Of a stretch of DNA of 64,000 nucleotides, positions 18,025 through 27,323 are shown piece by piece. The notes below the pieces were generated by a model, which did not search any database, was not told the DNA's origin, and worked only from the letters and a program-made list of their open reading frames with translations. The stretch's first letter is position 1; each line of letters opens with the position of its first letter. Position numbers and translations under genes: made by a program. The DNA comes from Microbacterium testaceum StLB037 (GTDB lineage: Bacteria > Actinomycetota > Actinomycetes > Actinomycetales > Microbacteriaceae). The stretch spans positions 1,116,001 to 1,180,000 of the forward strand of contig NC_015125.1 in the NCBI RefSeq assembly GCF_000202635.1, read 5' to 3'.

Positions 18025-18463
18025 CGTCGTCCTTCCGGATGGTGCAGAGCTGCTCGGCCACGAGCCCCGCGACGACGAGGACGACTCCGCACACGACCGT
18101 CGCGATGATCGATCCCATCGAGCCTACCGACGGAGTCACCGGACGGGTGAAGAGGAAGGACAGCAGCCCGGCACCGAAACCCGTCGCCGCGGCGCCCACG
18201 AGCGACGACGCCTTCGCCAGCATCGCGATGCGCAGGGCACGGAACGGGTCGATGCGTCGACTCGAGCGGCCGCGGGTCGCGCGGGCGACCGGGACCGCGA
18301 GCGCGACGATCACCGCGCCCAGGAGCACGAGGATCGTGGGCAGGCTCGCGGCCGGAGAGAAAGTCGGGCGGCCCATCGCCGCGAGGACGGTGTCGAGGAT
18401 GAATCCGCACACCGCGCCGACGACCGCCGCGATGACGAGGATTCCCGCGCCCGTGCGTTTCAT
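17978..18463 (-). CDS. DUF3180 membrane protein
   Basis: A 161-aa protein with four predicted helices (residues about 5-27, 38-60, 82-104, 118-140) and a hydrophilic acidic tail. DUF3180 proteins are found between folK and PH-domain genes across Micrococcales, matching this location. ATG 18463 overlaps the folK stop by 4 nt; residues upstream in the same frame are a shadow of folK. Function is not known; conserved linkage to folate genes may be historical rather than functional. Confidence 0.82.
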   Translation of the reverse strand: MKRTGAGILVIAAVVGAVCGFILDTVLAAMGRPTFSPAASLPTILVLLGAVIVALAVPVARATRGRSSRRIDPFRALRIAMLAKASSLVGAAATGFGAGLLSFLFTRPVTPSVGSMGSIIATVVCGVVLVVAGLVAEQLCTIRKDDDDEHPGLPGADAAPR

Positions 18464-18987
18464 CGTGCACCTCCCCGCAGCTCGCGCAGCAGGTCCTCGA
18501 CGCGGCCGCGTCCCGGGATCTCGGCATCCGGATCCACGTCGAGCCACGGCGCGAGGACGAACTCCCGCTCGTGCGCGCGGGGGTGCGGCACCGTGAGGTC
18601 CTCGTCGTCGATGCGTTCGTCGGCGTACGCGATCAGGTCGAGATCGAGCGTGCGGTCCCCCCAGCGCTCGCGGCGCACGCGGCCGTGGTCGGCCTCGATG
18701 CGGTGGAGCTCTCGGAGGAGGGCGCGCGGGGCGAGCCGCGTCGACACGAGCGCGACGGCGTTGAGGTAGCGCGGGGCGTCGGCATCCTCCCCGTGCACGG
18801 TGACCGCGACGGTCTCCAGCGGCTTCGACACCCGCACCGCTGTCGTGAGGGGCAGAGCGCGGAGCGCATTGACGGCCGCTCGCAGGGTCTCGGCGCGGTC
18901 ACCGAGATTCGCGCCGAGAGCCACCACCGCGGGCATCTCGGCGTCCCGCGGCGGGTCGCCGATGCCGTGGGCCAGACGCACGCTCAT
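18460..18987 (-). CDS. folK: 6-hydroxymethyl-7,8-dihydropterin pyrophosphokinase
   Basis: A 175-aa HPPK enzyme transferring pyrophosphate from ATP to the pterin. Motifs include VVALGANLGDRAETLR (about residue 21), the segment around LLRELHRIEADHGRVRRERWGDRTLDLDLIAYADE (about 97, with the catalytic WGDRTLDLDLI pattern) and VPHPRAHEREFVLAPW near the C-terminus. It overlaps folB and DUF3180 by 4 nt each, in the order folE-folP-folB-folK. Confidence 0.95.
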   Translation of the reverse strand: MSVRLAHGIGDPPRDAEMPAVVALGANLGDRAETLRAAVNALRALPLTTAVRVSKPLETVAVTVHGEDADAPRYLNAVALVSTRLAPRALLRELHRIEADHGRVRRERWGDRTLDLDLIAYADERIDDEDLTVPHPRAHEREFVLAPWLDVDPDAEIPGRGRVEDLLRELRGGAR

Positions 18988-19352
18988 ACGCGACCGCGTC
19001 GGATGGTCACGGCGACATCGCCGAACGGCACGGTGATCGGCGCGGCCGGCTTGTGGACCGTGACCGCCACCACGACGACGCGCGGGTCGGCGAGCACATC
19101 GTCGGCGATCCGCTGCGCCACGGTCTCGAGGAGGTCCGCCGGCTCCCCCTCGACGATCTCGACGATCCGTTCCGCGAGCTCGCCGTAGTGCACGGTGTCG
19201 CTCACGTCGTCGGTCGCCGCGGCGCGACCCAAGGGAAGACTCAGCGTCACATCGACGACGAACTCCTGACCGTCGCGCTTCTCGTCGGCGTACACCCCGT
19301 GATAGCCGAAGGCGCGCACCCCCGTGAGGGTGATCTCGTCAACGGCATCCAT
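18984..19352 (-). CDS. folB: Dihydroneopterin aldolase
   Basis: A 122-aa enzyme cleaving dihydroneopterin to 6-hydroxymethyl-dihydropterin and glycolaldehyde. Typical features are ITLTGVRAFGYHGVYADEKRDGQEFVVDV (substrate-binding GYHGV), DTVHYGELAERI, and the catalytic-lysine strand VVAVTVHKPAAPI. ATG 19352 overlaps the folP stop by one base; the longer frame is not coding. Confidence 0.95.
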   Translation of the reverse strand: MDAVDEITLTGVRAFGYHGVYADEKRDGQEFVVDVTLSLPLGRAAATDDVSDTVHYGELAERIVEIVEGEPADLLETVAQRIADDVLADPRVVVVAVTVHKPAAPITVPFGDVAVTIRRGRV

Positions 19353-20143
19353 CAGGCCTCCCAGGCGCGGGCGACGGCGAGCGCGTCGCGGGTGGTCGGA
19401 ACATCGTGCACGCGGACGGCCCACGCGCCGGACCGCGCGGCCAGCGCACTCGTGACGGCGGTCGCGAGGTCGCGGCGGGTGAGATCGGCGTCCTCGCCAA
19501 GCACCTCGGCGAGGAAACGCTTGCGACTGGTGCCGATCAGCACGCGGGATCCGAGCGCGGCGAGGGTGGGGATCGCGTTCAGAACCCGCCAGTTCTGGAT
19601 GCCACGCTTCCCGAAGCCCACACCCGGGTCGACGATGATGCGGTCCGAGGCGATTCCCGCGGCGCGGGCCGCCGCCACCCGTTCGGCCAGCTCGTCGGCG
19701 ACCTCTCGGCCCGCGTCGGCGTAGTCGGCGCGCGCGTACATGTCGGAGGAGGGACCGCGCCAGTGTCCCAGGGCGATCTCCGCGTCGGTCTCGGCGACCG
19801 CGGCGAGCATCTCGGGATCGGCGAGACCTCCCGACACATCGTTGACGAGGCGCGCGCCCGCGGCGACCGCGGCGCGCGCCGTCGAAGCGTTCATCGTGTC
19901 GATGCTGACGACGGCCCCCTCGGATGCCAGCGCCTCGACGACCGGCAGAACGCGCTGCTGCTCCACCCGAGGGGCGACGCGCTCGGCACCCGGCCGCGTG
20001 GACTCGCCCCCGATGTCGAGGAGGTCCGCCCCTTGGGCGCGCAGGGAGCGCGCGTGTGCGATCGCCACGTCGGGGTCGAGGTAGCGCCCGCCGTCGCTGA
20101 AGGAGTCCGGGGTCACGTTGACGATCGCCATGATGAGGGTCAC
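19352..20143 (-). CDS. folP: Dihydropteroate synthase
   Basis: A 263-aa TIM-barrel enzyme condensing the pterin pyrophosphate with p-aminobenzoate. Landmarks are IMAIVNVTPDSFSDGGRY (N-terminal signature), ADLLDIGGESTRPGAERV, SIDTMNA, LVNDVSGG, DPGVGFGKR and GTSRKRFL. The GTG start at 20143 (VTLIMAIVN) overlaps the folE stop by 4 nt (GTGA), which explains why the frame appears to extend far upstream. Confidence 0.95.
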   Translation of the reverse strand: MTLIMAIVNVTPDSFSDGGRYLDPDVAIAHARSLRAQGADLLDIGGESTRPGAERVAPRVEQQRVLPVVEALASEGAVVSIDTMNASTARAAVAAGARLVNDVSGGLADPEMLAAVAETDAEIALGHWRGPSSDMYARADYADAGREVADELAERVAAARAAGIASDRIIVDPGVGFGKRGIQNWRVLNAIPTLAALGSRVLIGTSRKRFLAEVLGEDADLTRRDLATAVTSALAARSGAWAVRVHDVPTTRDALAVARAWEA

Positions 20144-20727
20144 GCTCGTGCCCCGATCAGGGCGACGAGCTCGGCCCGGGCGACGGCGTCGGTGTACGCG
20201 CCGCGCGCGGCGATCGTGACGGTCGACGCGTCGAGCTGGCGGCCGCCGCGCATGGTCACGCACTCGTGGACGGCGTCGAGCACCACGAGAACACCCCGCG
20301 CATCGAGAGCGGATGCCACGGCGTCGGCGACCTGCTCACCGAGCCGCTCCTGCACCTGAGGGCGTGCCGCCAGGATGTCGATCACCCGGGGCAGCGCTCC
20401 GAGACCCACGACCTCTTCCCCGGGCAGATACGCCACATGGGCACGCCCGCGGAAAGGGAGGAGATGGTGCTCGCACATCGAGCGGAAGGCGATGTCCCGC
20501 AGCATCACGGCACCGGACGGAAGGGTGTCCGGCGCCGGTCCGCGCGTCACCGAGATGGTGTGCTGCAGGGGGGCGGTGGCATCCTGACCCACTCCGCCGA
20601 AGAACTCGCTCCACGAATCGGCCACGCGGGTCGGCGTCTGGCGGAGCCCGGGGCGATCGGGATCCTCCCCGATCGCCTCGAGCAACTCGCGTACGAGCGC
20701 GGCGACGCGCTCCCGGTCGACGGCCAC
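20140..20727 (-). CDS. folE: GTP cyclohydrolase I
   Basis: A 195-aa enzyme opening the folate pathway by converting GTP to dihydroneopterin triphosphate. Zinc ligands are in SMCEHHLLPF (Cys and His) and HECVTMRG (second Cys). The QERLGEQVADAVASAL helix and RGxYT C-terminal segment are typical. The start is GTG (MAVDRERV). It begins 6 nt after ftsH ends, so it is co-transcribed with ftsH. Confidence 0.95.
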   Translation of the reverse strand: MAVDRERVAALVRELLEAIGEDPDRPGLRQTPTRVADSWSEFFGGVGQDATAPLQHTISVTRGPAPDTLPSGAVMLRDIAFRSMCEHHLLPFRGRAHVAYLPGEEVVGLGALPRVIDILAARPQVQERLGEQVADAVASALDARGVLVVLDAVHECVTMRGGRQLDASTVTIAARGAYTDAVARAELVALIGARA

Positions 20728-20733
20728 GGCGCC

Positions 20734-22737
<2,004 letters not shown>

Positions 22738-22850
22738 GGTGGGCAAGCCCAGCCCTTTCGTGAACCGCTCGCGGAGGAAAAGCGGTGGGATCAGGGTAAC
22801 GCCCGCGGACTATGCCGGGCCTGTGCGTTCGTCGTGGGCGTATCCGGGGG

Positions 22851-23402
22851 TCAGGAGTACACGTGCGGCGCGAGCACCGCGACGTCGCGCAGGTTGCGGT
22901 ACTTCTCCGCATAGTCGAGTCCGTACCCGATGACGAAGTCGTTGGGGATGTCGAAGCCCACGTAGCGGCACTCGACCTCGACCTTCATGGCATCCGGTTT
23001 GCGCAGGAGCGCCAGCACCTCGACCGATTCGGCTCCGCGCGAGGCGAAGTTCTCGAGCAGCCAGCTGAGCGTGAGGCCGGAGTCGATGATGTCCTCGACG
23101 ATCAGCACGTGCTTGCCGGTGATGTCGGTGTCGAGGTCTTTGCGGATCTGCACGACGCCGCTCGAGCGCGTGCTCGCGCCGTAGGAGGACACGGCCATCC
23201 AGTCCATCGTGATGTGCCGGGGCAGGTGACGCGCGAAGTCGGCCATCACCATGACCGCCCCCTTGAGGACTCCCACGAGCACGACGTCTTTGCCGGAATA
23301 GTCGGCGACGACCTGCTGCGCCAATTCGGCGAGCTTCTCGTGAATCTGTTCCTCGGTGAGGAGGACTTCGCTGATGTCGTCGGAAATGTCGGCCGCGCGC
23401 AT
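22851..23402 (-). CDS. hpt: Hypoxanthine phosphoribosyltransferase
   Basis: A 183-aa type I phosphoribosyltransferase for purine salvage. The PRPP-binding loop is VLIVEDIIDSGLTLSWLLE (about residue 100), with VLVGVLKGAVMVMADF and the C-terminal FVIGYGLDYAEKYRNL also typical. It lies between tilS and ftsH, the standard actinobacterial order, with 23 nt to tilS and about 110 nt to ftsH. Confidence 0.95.
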   Translation of the reverse strand: MRAADISDDISEVLLTEEQIHEKLAELAQQVVADYSGKDVVLVGVLKGAVMVMADFARHLPRHITMDWMAVSSYGASTRSSGVVQIRKDLDTDITGKHVLIVEDIIDSGLTLSWLLENFASRGAESVEVLALLRKPDAMKVEVECRYVGFDIPNDFVIGYGLDYAEKYRNLRDVAVLAPHVYS

Positions 23403-23425
23403 TCGGAAAGTCTACGTCGGTCGAT

Positions 23426-24424
23426 TCAGGATGCCGCCCGCGCGACGACCTCGATCCGCCCGCCGGCGCGGCGCGCGAGGCATCCGGGCAGATCGATCGG
23501 GCCCTGACCCCGCCAGTCCGTCGCGAGGCGCGCGACCTCGAGTGTCTGCGTGCGCGTGAGGGAGACCCCGAACTCGCTCTCGACGACGTATCGCACGATG
23601 CGGTTGCGCAGCGCCGCGGGGTTCGCCGCCAGCGCCGCAGCCGAGAGCGAGATGCCGGCCTCGGCGTGCTCGACGATGTCTTCGATCGTCTCGTCGATCA
23701 TGTCCTGGAACGCGGCGGCATCCTCGCGCAGTTGCTCGGCCGTACGGGCGAGGGCCTCGGCGACCCCCGGTCCGAGTTCCGCCTCGAGCACCGGCAGCAC
23801 GCGCTCGCGCACCCGCACGCGCGTGTATGCGGGGTCGGCGTTGTGCGGGTCGGTCCACGGGTCGAGCCCCTCCGCGGCACAGGCGGCGACGGTAACCCGG
23901 CGGCGCACGGCGAGGAGCGGGCGCACCCACGTCGGGCCGGTGGCATCCCGTCGCTCCGGTGCCATGCCGGAAAGACTCGCCGCACCGGCTCCGCGCGCCA
24001 GCCCCAGAAGCACCGTCTCCGCCTGGTCGTCGAGGGTGTGGCCGAGCAGCACCGCGTCAGCGCGGATGTCGGCCGCCGCGCGCGCGAGACCGGCATAGCG
24101 CGCTTCCCGCGCAGCAGCCTCGGGGCCGTCACCTGAACCGACCTGCACCGTCACGACGCGCGCATCGAGACCGAGAGCGCGCGCCTTCTCCGCGGCCGCG
24201 GCGGCGACGGCATCCGACCCGTCCTGCAATCCGTGGTCGATCACGACGGCCTCGGCACGGATGCCGGCACGGGGCGCCTCGAACGCGGTCGCGGCCGCGA
24301 GCGCGAGCGAATCCGGCCCGCCCGACAGCGCGACGACGACGGAGCCGTCGATCCGCTCGAGCGCCGCGCGCACGGCACGACGCACCTCGGCGACGGACGG
24401 GTCGAGTCCGGGACGGTGATCCAT
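23426..24424 (-). CDS. tilS: tRNA(Ile)-lysidine synthase
   Basis: A 332-aa N-type ATP pyrophosphatase modifying C34 of the AUA-reading tRNA-Ile. The PP-loop SGGPDSLALAAA lies at about residue 35. The LGHTLDDQAETVLLGLARG motif (about 127) and the R(N)ADP-like DPHNADPAYTRVRVRERVLP segment (about 195) are family hallmarks. The C-terminal tRNA-binding part is short, as usual in actinobacteria. First gene of the minus-strand tilS-hpt run. Confidence 0.93.
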   Translation of the reverse strand: MDHRPGLDPSVAEVRRAVRAALERIDGSVVVALSGGPDSLALAAATAFEAPRAGIRAEAVVIDHGLQDGSDAVAAAAAEKARALGLDARVVTVQVGSGDGPEAAAREARYAGLARAAADIRADAVLLGHTLDDQAETVLLGLARGAGAASLSGMAPERRDATGPTWVRPLLAVRRRVTVAACAAEGLDPWTDPHNADPAYTRVRVRERVLPVLEAELGPGVAEALARTAEQLREDAAAFQDMIDETIEDIVEHAEAGISLSAAALAANPAALRNRIVRYVVESEFGVSLTRTQTLEVARLATDWRGQGPIDLPGCLARRAGGRIEVVARAAS

Positions 24425-24513
24425 CCCTCCACGGTAGCGGCGTCACGGCTCGGGCTCCGGGTGGCTCCCGACTAGGCTGGGCGCGGAAATCCACAGATCT
24501 AAGGAGCACGAGT

Positions 24514-25047
24514 ATGGGCGCATACGACGCCGTCATCGAGATCCCCCGCGGCAGCCGCGTGAAGTACGAGGTCGACCACGGCACCGGCCGCGTCTACCTC
24601 GACCGCATCCTCTACACGGTGTTCGGCTACCCGGCCAACTACGGCTTCTTCGAGAACACCCTCGGCGAAGACGGCGACCCGCTCGACGTGCTCGTGCTGC
24701 TCGACCGCGAGCTGCACCCCGGCATCCTCGCCAAGGTGCGTCCCGTCGGCGTGCTCAAGATGAGCGACGAGGCCGGCGGCGACGACAAGGTCGTGGCCGT
24801 GCTCGCGAAGGACCCGCGTTGGGACCACATCCAGGACGTCGGCGACATCGACGAGTGGACGAAGAAGGAGATCACGCACTTCTTCGAGCACTACAAGGAC
24901 CTCGAGCCCAACAAGTGGGTCAAGGTCGACGAGTGGGCGGATGCCGCCGAGGCCGAGCGCCTGGTCGGCGAGGCGTTCACGCGCTTCGACGAGCACGACG
25001 CGCAGACCAAGACGCAGGGCTCGGGCGAGGCGCCGAACACGCTCTGA
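24514..25047 (+). CDS. ppa: Inorganic pyrophosphatase, class I
   Basis: A 177-aa soluble enzyme hydrolysing pyrophosphate. VIEIPRGSRVKYEVDH, YPANYGFFENTLGEDGDPLDVLVL (catalytic aspartates) and the K-D segment DPRWDHIQDVGDIDEW are all present. ATG 24514 follows AAGGAG by 7 nt; the frame extends upstream only as a shadow of tilS. It is divergent from tilS and ends at a strong hairpin. Confidence 0.97.
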   Translation: MGAYDAVIEIPRGSRVKYEVDHGTGRVYLDRILYTVFGYPANYGFFENTLGEDGDPLDVLVLLDRELHPGILAKVRPVGVLKMSDEAGGDDKVVAVLAKDPRWDHIQDVGDIDEWTKKEITHFFEHYKDLEPNKWVKVDEWADAAEAERLVGEAFTRFDEHDAQTKTQGSGEAPNTL

Positions 25048-25062
25048 CACCCTCGCGTCAAC

Positions 25063-25097
25063 GAAAGAACCCCCGGTCTCGGACCGGGGGTTCTTTC
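25063..25097. terminator. Bidirectional intrinsic terminator
   Basis: A 16-bp perfect inverted repeat (GAAAGAACCCCCGGTC / GACCGGGGGTTCTTTC) with a 3-nt loop sits between the convergent ppa and M23 peptidase genes. The A/T-containing stem base provides a short T-run in both directions. Confidence 0.85.
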
Positions 25098-25100
25098 GTG

Positions 25101-26540
25101 TCAGACGTCGATTCCGCGCCAGCGCAGCCAGGGCGCCGGATCGGTGGTGCCGCCCCACGGCGGGTAGACCTCGAAGTGGAGGTGGCAGCCGAACGAGTTG
25201 CCCGTCTGCCCCGCGGCGGCGATCTGCTGCCCCGACGAGACCCAGTCGCCGGTCGACACGTAGATGCCGCCGTTGACGATGTGGGCGTAGCCCGTGCCCG
25301 AGCCGTCGGGGTGCTCGATGCGGATGTAATTGCCGTAGCCGCCGTTGTATCCGGCGTAGCTCACGCGGCCGTCGAAGGCCGCGTAGATCGGCGAGTAACA
25401 CCCGGCGCCGAAGTCGAGGCCGAGGTGCCACGAGCTCGCGCAGTAGCTACCGTTGCACTGGCTCGAGCGCGGCCCGTAACCCGAGGTGGTGCCGGCCCAC
25501 GAGGGACGGGACCACCCACCGGGCCCTCCGCCGCCGCCGCTGTTTCCGCCGCCACCGCCGCCGCCGTTGTCTCCACCGCCGCCGCCACCGCTGTTGTTGT
25601 TGGCGTTGTCGCGTTCTTCCTGCTCACGACGCTCGCGTTCGGCTCGGTCGCGCGCTTCCGCTTCCTCGCGTGCTTTCCGCTCGCGCTCTTCACGCGCCTT
25701 GCGCTCGGCCTCGACGCCGGCCTGGTAGTCGGCGACCGTCTTCGCGGTCGTGTCCTGGAGGGCGGCGAGCTGCGCTTCGAGGGTCGCCTGGTTCTCCTGC
25801 TGTGCCGCCAGGGCCTGCTGAGCGGCGTCGGCGGCCTGCTGAGCGGCGACCATCTTCTCTTGCGCGATCTTCTGCAGCCGGTCGCGCTCGGCGCGCGCGT
25901 CGTTCGCCTGGTTGCTCAGGTTCTTCGCGTTGTCGCGAGCCGTGACCGCCGCGGCGTACACGGCGCGGTTGCGATCGACGAGCTTGTCCATCGTGCCGAG
26001 CTTGGCGAGCAGATCGTCCGCGGTCGCGGCCGAGCCGGAGAAGAACAGATCGAGGGAGGTGTCATCGCCGCCGTCGCGGTACAGCTGTGCGGCGACCTTG
26101 CCGGCCTTGGTCGCGGCATCCGTGGCCTTCTGCGCCTCGGCGTCGGCCTGCGACTGGATCTGCTGAGCGCGGTAGTCCGCGTCGAAGTAGGCCTGCTGAG
26201 CGGTGTAGTACTCGTCGGAGCGGGCGACGACCTCGGCCTGCGTGCGCGCGACCTCGGACTGCAGTTGCTGGATCAGGCCCTGGATGCGGGTGATCTCACC
26301 CGCTTTCGCGGCTTCGTTCGCGCGCGCGGCTTCGACGTCGTCCCACGAGGGGTAGTCGGCGGCGTACGCGGGTGATCCGAACGACGGCACCGTCGCGCCG
26401 AAGGCGCCGACCGCCACGGCCCCCAGGGCTCCCAGCTTCAGCGCGCTCCGTCGGTCGAGCGACGGCCACAGGCGACGCCTCTCACTCTCGGAGGGCGCGC
26501 AACCGCAGTCGTCGTGATCTTCGGGGCGCTCGAGCGTCAC
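25101..26540 (-). CDS. Exported coiled-coil M23 metallopeptidase (cell-wall hydrolase)
   Basis: A 479-aa protein. A twin-arginine-like signal (LDRRSALKLGALGAVAVGAFG, about residues 31-51) is followed by an Ala/Gln/Arg-rich coiled coil (about 65-320), a Gly/Asn-rich linker (about 325-365) and a C-terminal M23 LytM domain. The domain keeps the zinc motifs HLGLDFGAG and HLHFEV. The EnvC/RipA-like coiled-coil-plus-LytM plan suggests peptidoglycan cleavage or amidase activation at division. GTG 26540 (VTLERPEDH) with AGAAGG upstream is the chosen start. The Cys-rich residues before it are probably leader, not protein. Confidence 0.85.
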   Translation of the reverse strand: MTLERPEDHDDCGCAPSESERRRLWPSLDRRSALKLGALGAVAVGAFGATVPSFGSPAYAADYPSWDDVEAARANEAAKAGEITRIQGLIQQLQSEVARTQAEVVARSDEYYTAQQAYFDADYRAQQIQSQADAEAQKATDAATKAGKVAAQLYRDGGDDTSLDLFFSGSAATADDLLAKLGTMDKLVDRNRAVYAAAVTARDNAKNLSNQANDARAERDRLQKIAQEKMVAAQQAADAAQQALAAQQENQATLEAQLAALQDTTAKTVADYQAGVEAERKAREERERKAREEAEARDRAERERREQEERDNANNNSGGGGGGDNGGGGGGGNSGGGGGPGGWSRPSWAGTTSGYGPRSSQCNGSYCASSWHLGLDFGAGCYSPIYAAFDGRVSYAGYNGGYGNYIRIEHPDGSGTGYAHIVNGGIYVSTGDWVSSGQQIAAAGQTGNSFGCHLHFEVYPPWGGTTDPAPWLRWRGIDV

Positions 26541-26753
26541 GGGAATACCTTCTCTCACCGGTTCGCAACTCGGAACACAGTAGCAACACGAGTCACAGGA
26601 GCAACAGAGCGAGTCCCGCCGTTGCGGCCCATCTTCCGTCGCCGAACCCGCTTCGGCACGTACGCCACGCCCTCGATTGGCAATCTCGCGAATCATGAAG
26701 TAGGCTCGGTCGTCGGCAAGCGAGGACGAAATCGCAAGGTTTCGAGCTCATCC

Positions 26754-26826
26754 GGCCCCATCGTTTAGCGGCCTAGGACGCCGCCCTTTCACGGCGGTAG
26801 CACGGGTTCGAATCCCGTTGGGGTCA
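26754..26826 (+). tRNA. tRNA-Glu (anticodon TTC)
   Basis: A 73-nt cloverleaf. The acceptor GGCCCCA pairs with TGGGGTC, the anticodon stem CCGCC/GGCGG encloses CTTTCAC (anticodon TTC), and the T-arm is ACGGG-TTCGAAT-CCCGT. CCA is not encoded. First of a three-tRNA cluster. Confidence 0.95.
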
Positions 26827-26854
26827 CTTTCCGGCAGAACAACTAAATACGCAT

Positions 26855-26928
26855 GGCCCTGTAGCGCAGTTGGTTAGCGTGCCGCCCTGTCACGGCGGAG
26901 GTCGCGGGTTCAAGTCCCGTCAGGGTCG
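26855..26928 (+). tRNA. tRNA-Asp (anticodon GTC)
   Basis: A 74-nt cloverleaf. The acceptor GGCCCTG pairs with CAGGGTC, the anticodon loop is CTGTCAC (GTC) and the T-loop is GGGTTCAAGTCCC. It lies 28 nt after tRNA-Glu. CCA is not encoded. Confidence 0.95.
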
Positions 26929-26940
26929 CTCTGAGCGACG

Positions 26941-26966
26941 GGCCCTTTTCGGAGGGCCTTTCGTTT
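26941..26966 (+). terminator. Terminator after tRNA-Asp
   Basis: A 6-bp stem GGCCCT/AGGGCC with a 6-nt loop is followed by TTTCGTTT, giving a short but plausible intrinsic terminator 12 nt downstream of tRNA-Asp. Confidence 0.5.
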
Positions 26967-26992
26967 CGGTCGCGGCATCCATGGTGTCGCGA

Positions 26993-27065
26993 GGCTCTGT
27001 AGCTCAGTTGGTAGAGCGCACGACTGAAAATCGTGAGGTCACGGGATCGACGCCCGTCGGAGCCA
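26993..27065 (+). tRNA. tRNA-Phe (anticodon GAA), integration target of the downstream island
   Basis: A 73-nt cloverleaf. The acceptor GGCTCTG pairs with CGGAGCC, the D-arm is TAGCTCAGTTGGTAGAGC and the anticodon loop CTGAAAA reads GAA. The gene is intact. Its 3' part from nucleotide 31 onward is duplicated at 34433, marking it as the attachment site of a genomic island. Confidence 0.95.
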
Positions 27066-27133
27066 CACGGATCACCGTTACAGTGATCCCAGAAACCCTC
27101 GCCTAGCTTCTACATGGCGGGGGTTTTGCTTTT
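27023..27133 (+). repeat. attL: left copy of the 111-bp island-flanking direct repeat
   Basis: Identical to 34433-34543 except at 27068, 27073 and 27085. It begins at the 5' side of the tRNA-Phe anticodon loop and runs through the tRNA 3' end, a GGATCAC ... GTGATCC hairpin (27069-27089) and an intrinsic terminator. The two differences at 27073 and 27085 are paired in that hairpin. A direct repeat starting at the anticodon loop is typical of tyrosine-integrase attachment sites in tRNA genes. Confidence 0.85.
27093..27133 (+). terminator. Intrinsic terminator of tRNA-Phe
   Basis: Stem AAACCCTCGCC (27093-27103) pairs with GGCGGGGGTTT (27116-27126) with one mismatch, followed by TGCTTTT. It lies wholly inside the duplicated att segment. 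Confidence 0.8.
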
Positions 27134-27181
27134 CCCTGATGAGGGGCAACTTCCGGAGAATTGTGTCGCGCTGCTTTGGTC

Positions 27182-27212
27182 CGCTCGTTGAGCGAGCGAG
27201 GCGAATCGAAGC
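27182..27212. repeat. Short palindromic intergenic repeat (CGCTCG-ttgag-CGAGCG)
   Basis: A 6-bp stem with a 5-nt loop is followed by an AGGCGAATCGAAGCG-type tail. Similar GTTGAGCGAGCGAAGCGAG intergenic palindromes are, from memory, frequent in Microbacteriaceae genomes. The surrounding 27134-27323 shows no supportable gene. Confidence 0.35.
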
Positions 27213-27323
27213 GTCGCGGTCGGATGCCGGCGACACGAGGTCGCTGTCTAGTTGGGCCGGTCGCGGGCCGGTTGTGGAGCCATATTCGGTTCGAGTCTCT
27301 GCGAGCAGGGTCGATAGGCGCGC

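Noticed and set aside
26541..26696. Cys-rich N-terminal extension (CCSCDSCCYC) of the M23 peptidase frame
   Set aside because: The GTG at 26540 has a good ribosome site and places the Tat-like signal near the N-terminus; the Cys-rich stretch is most simply translated leader DNA.
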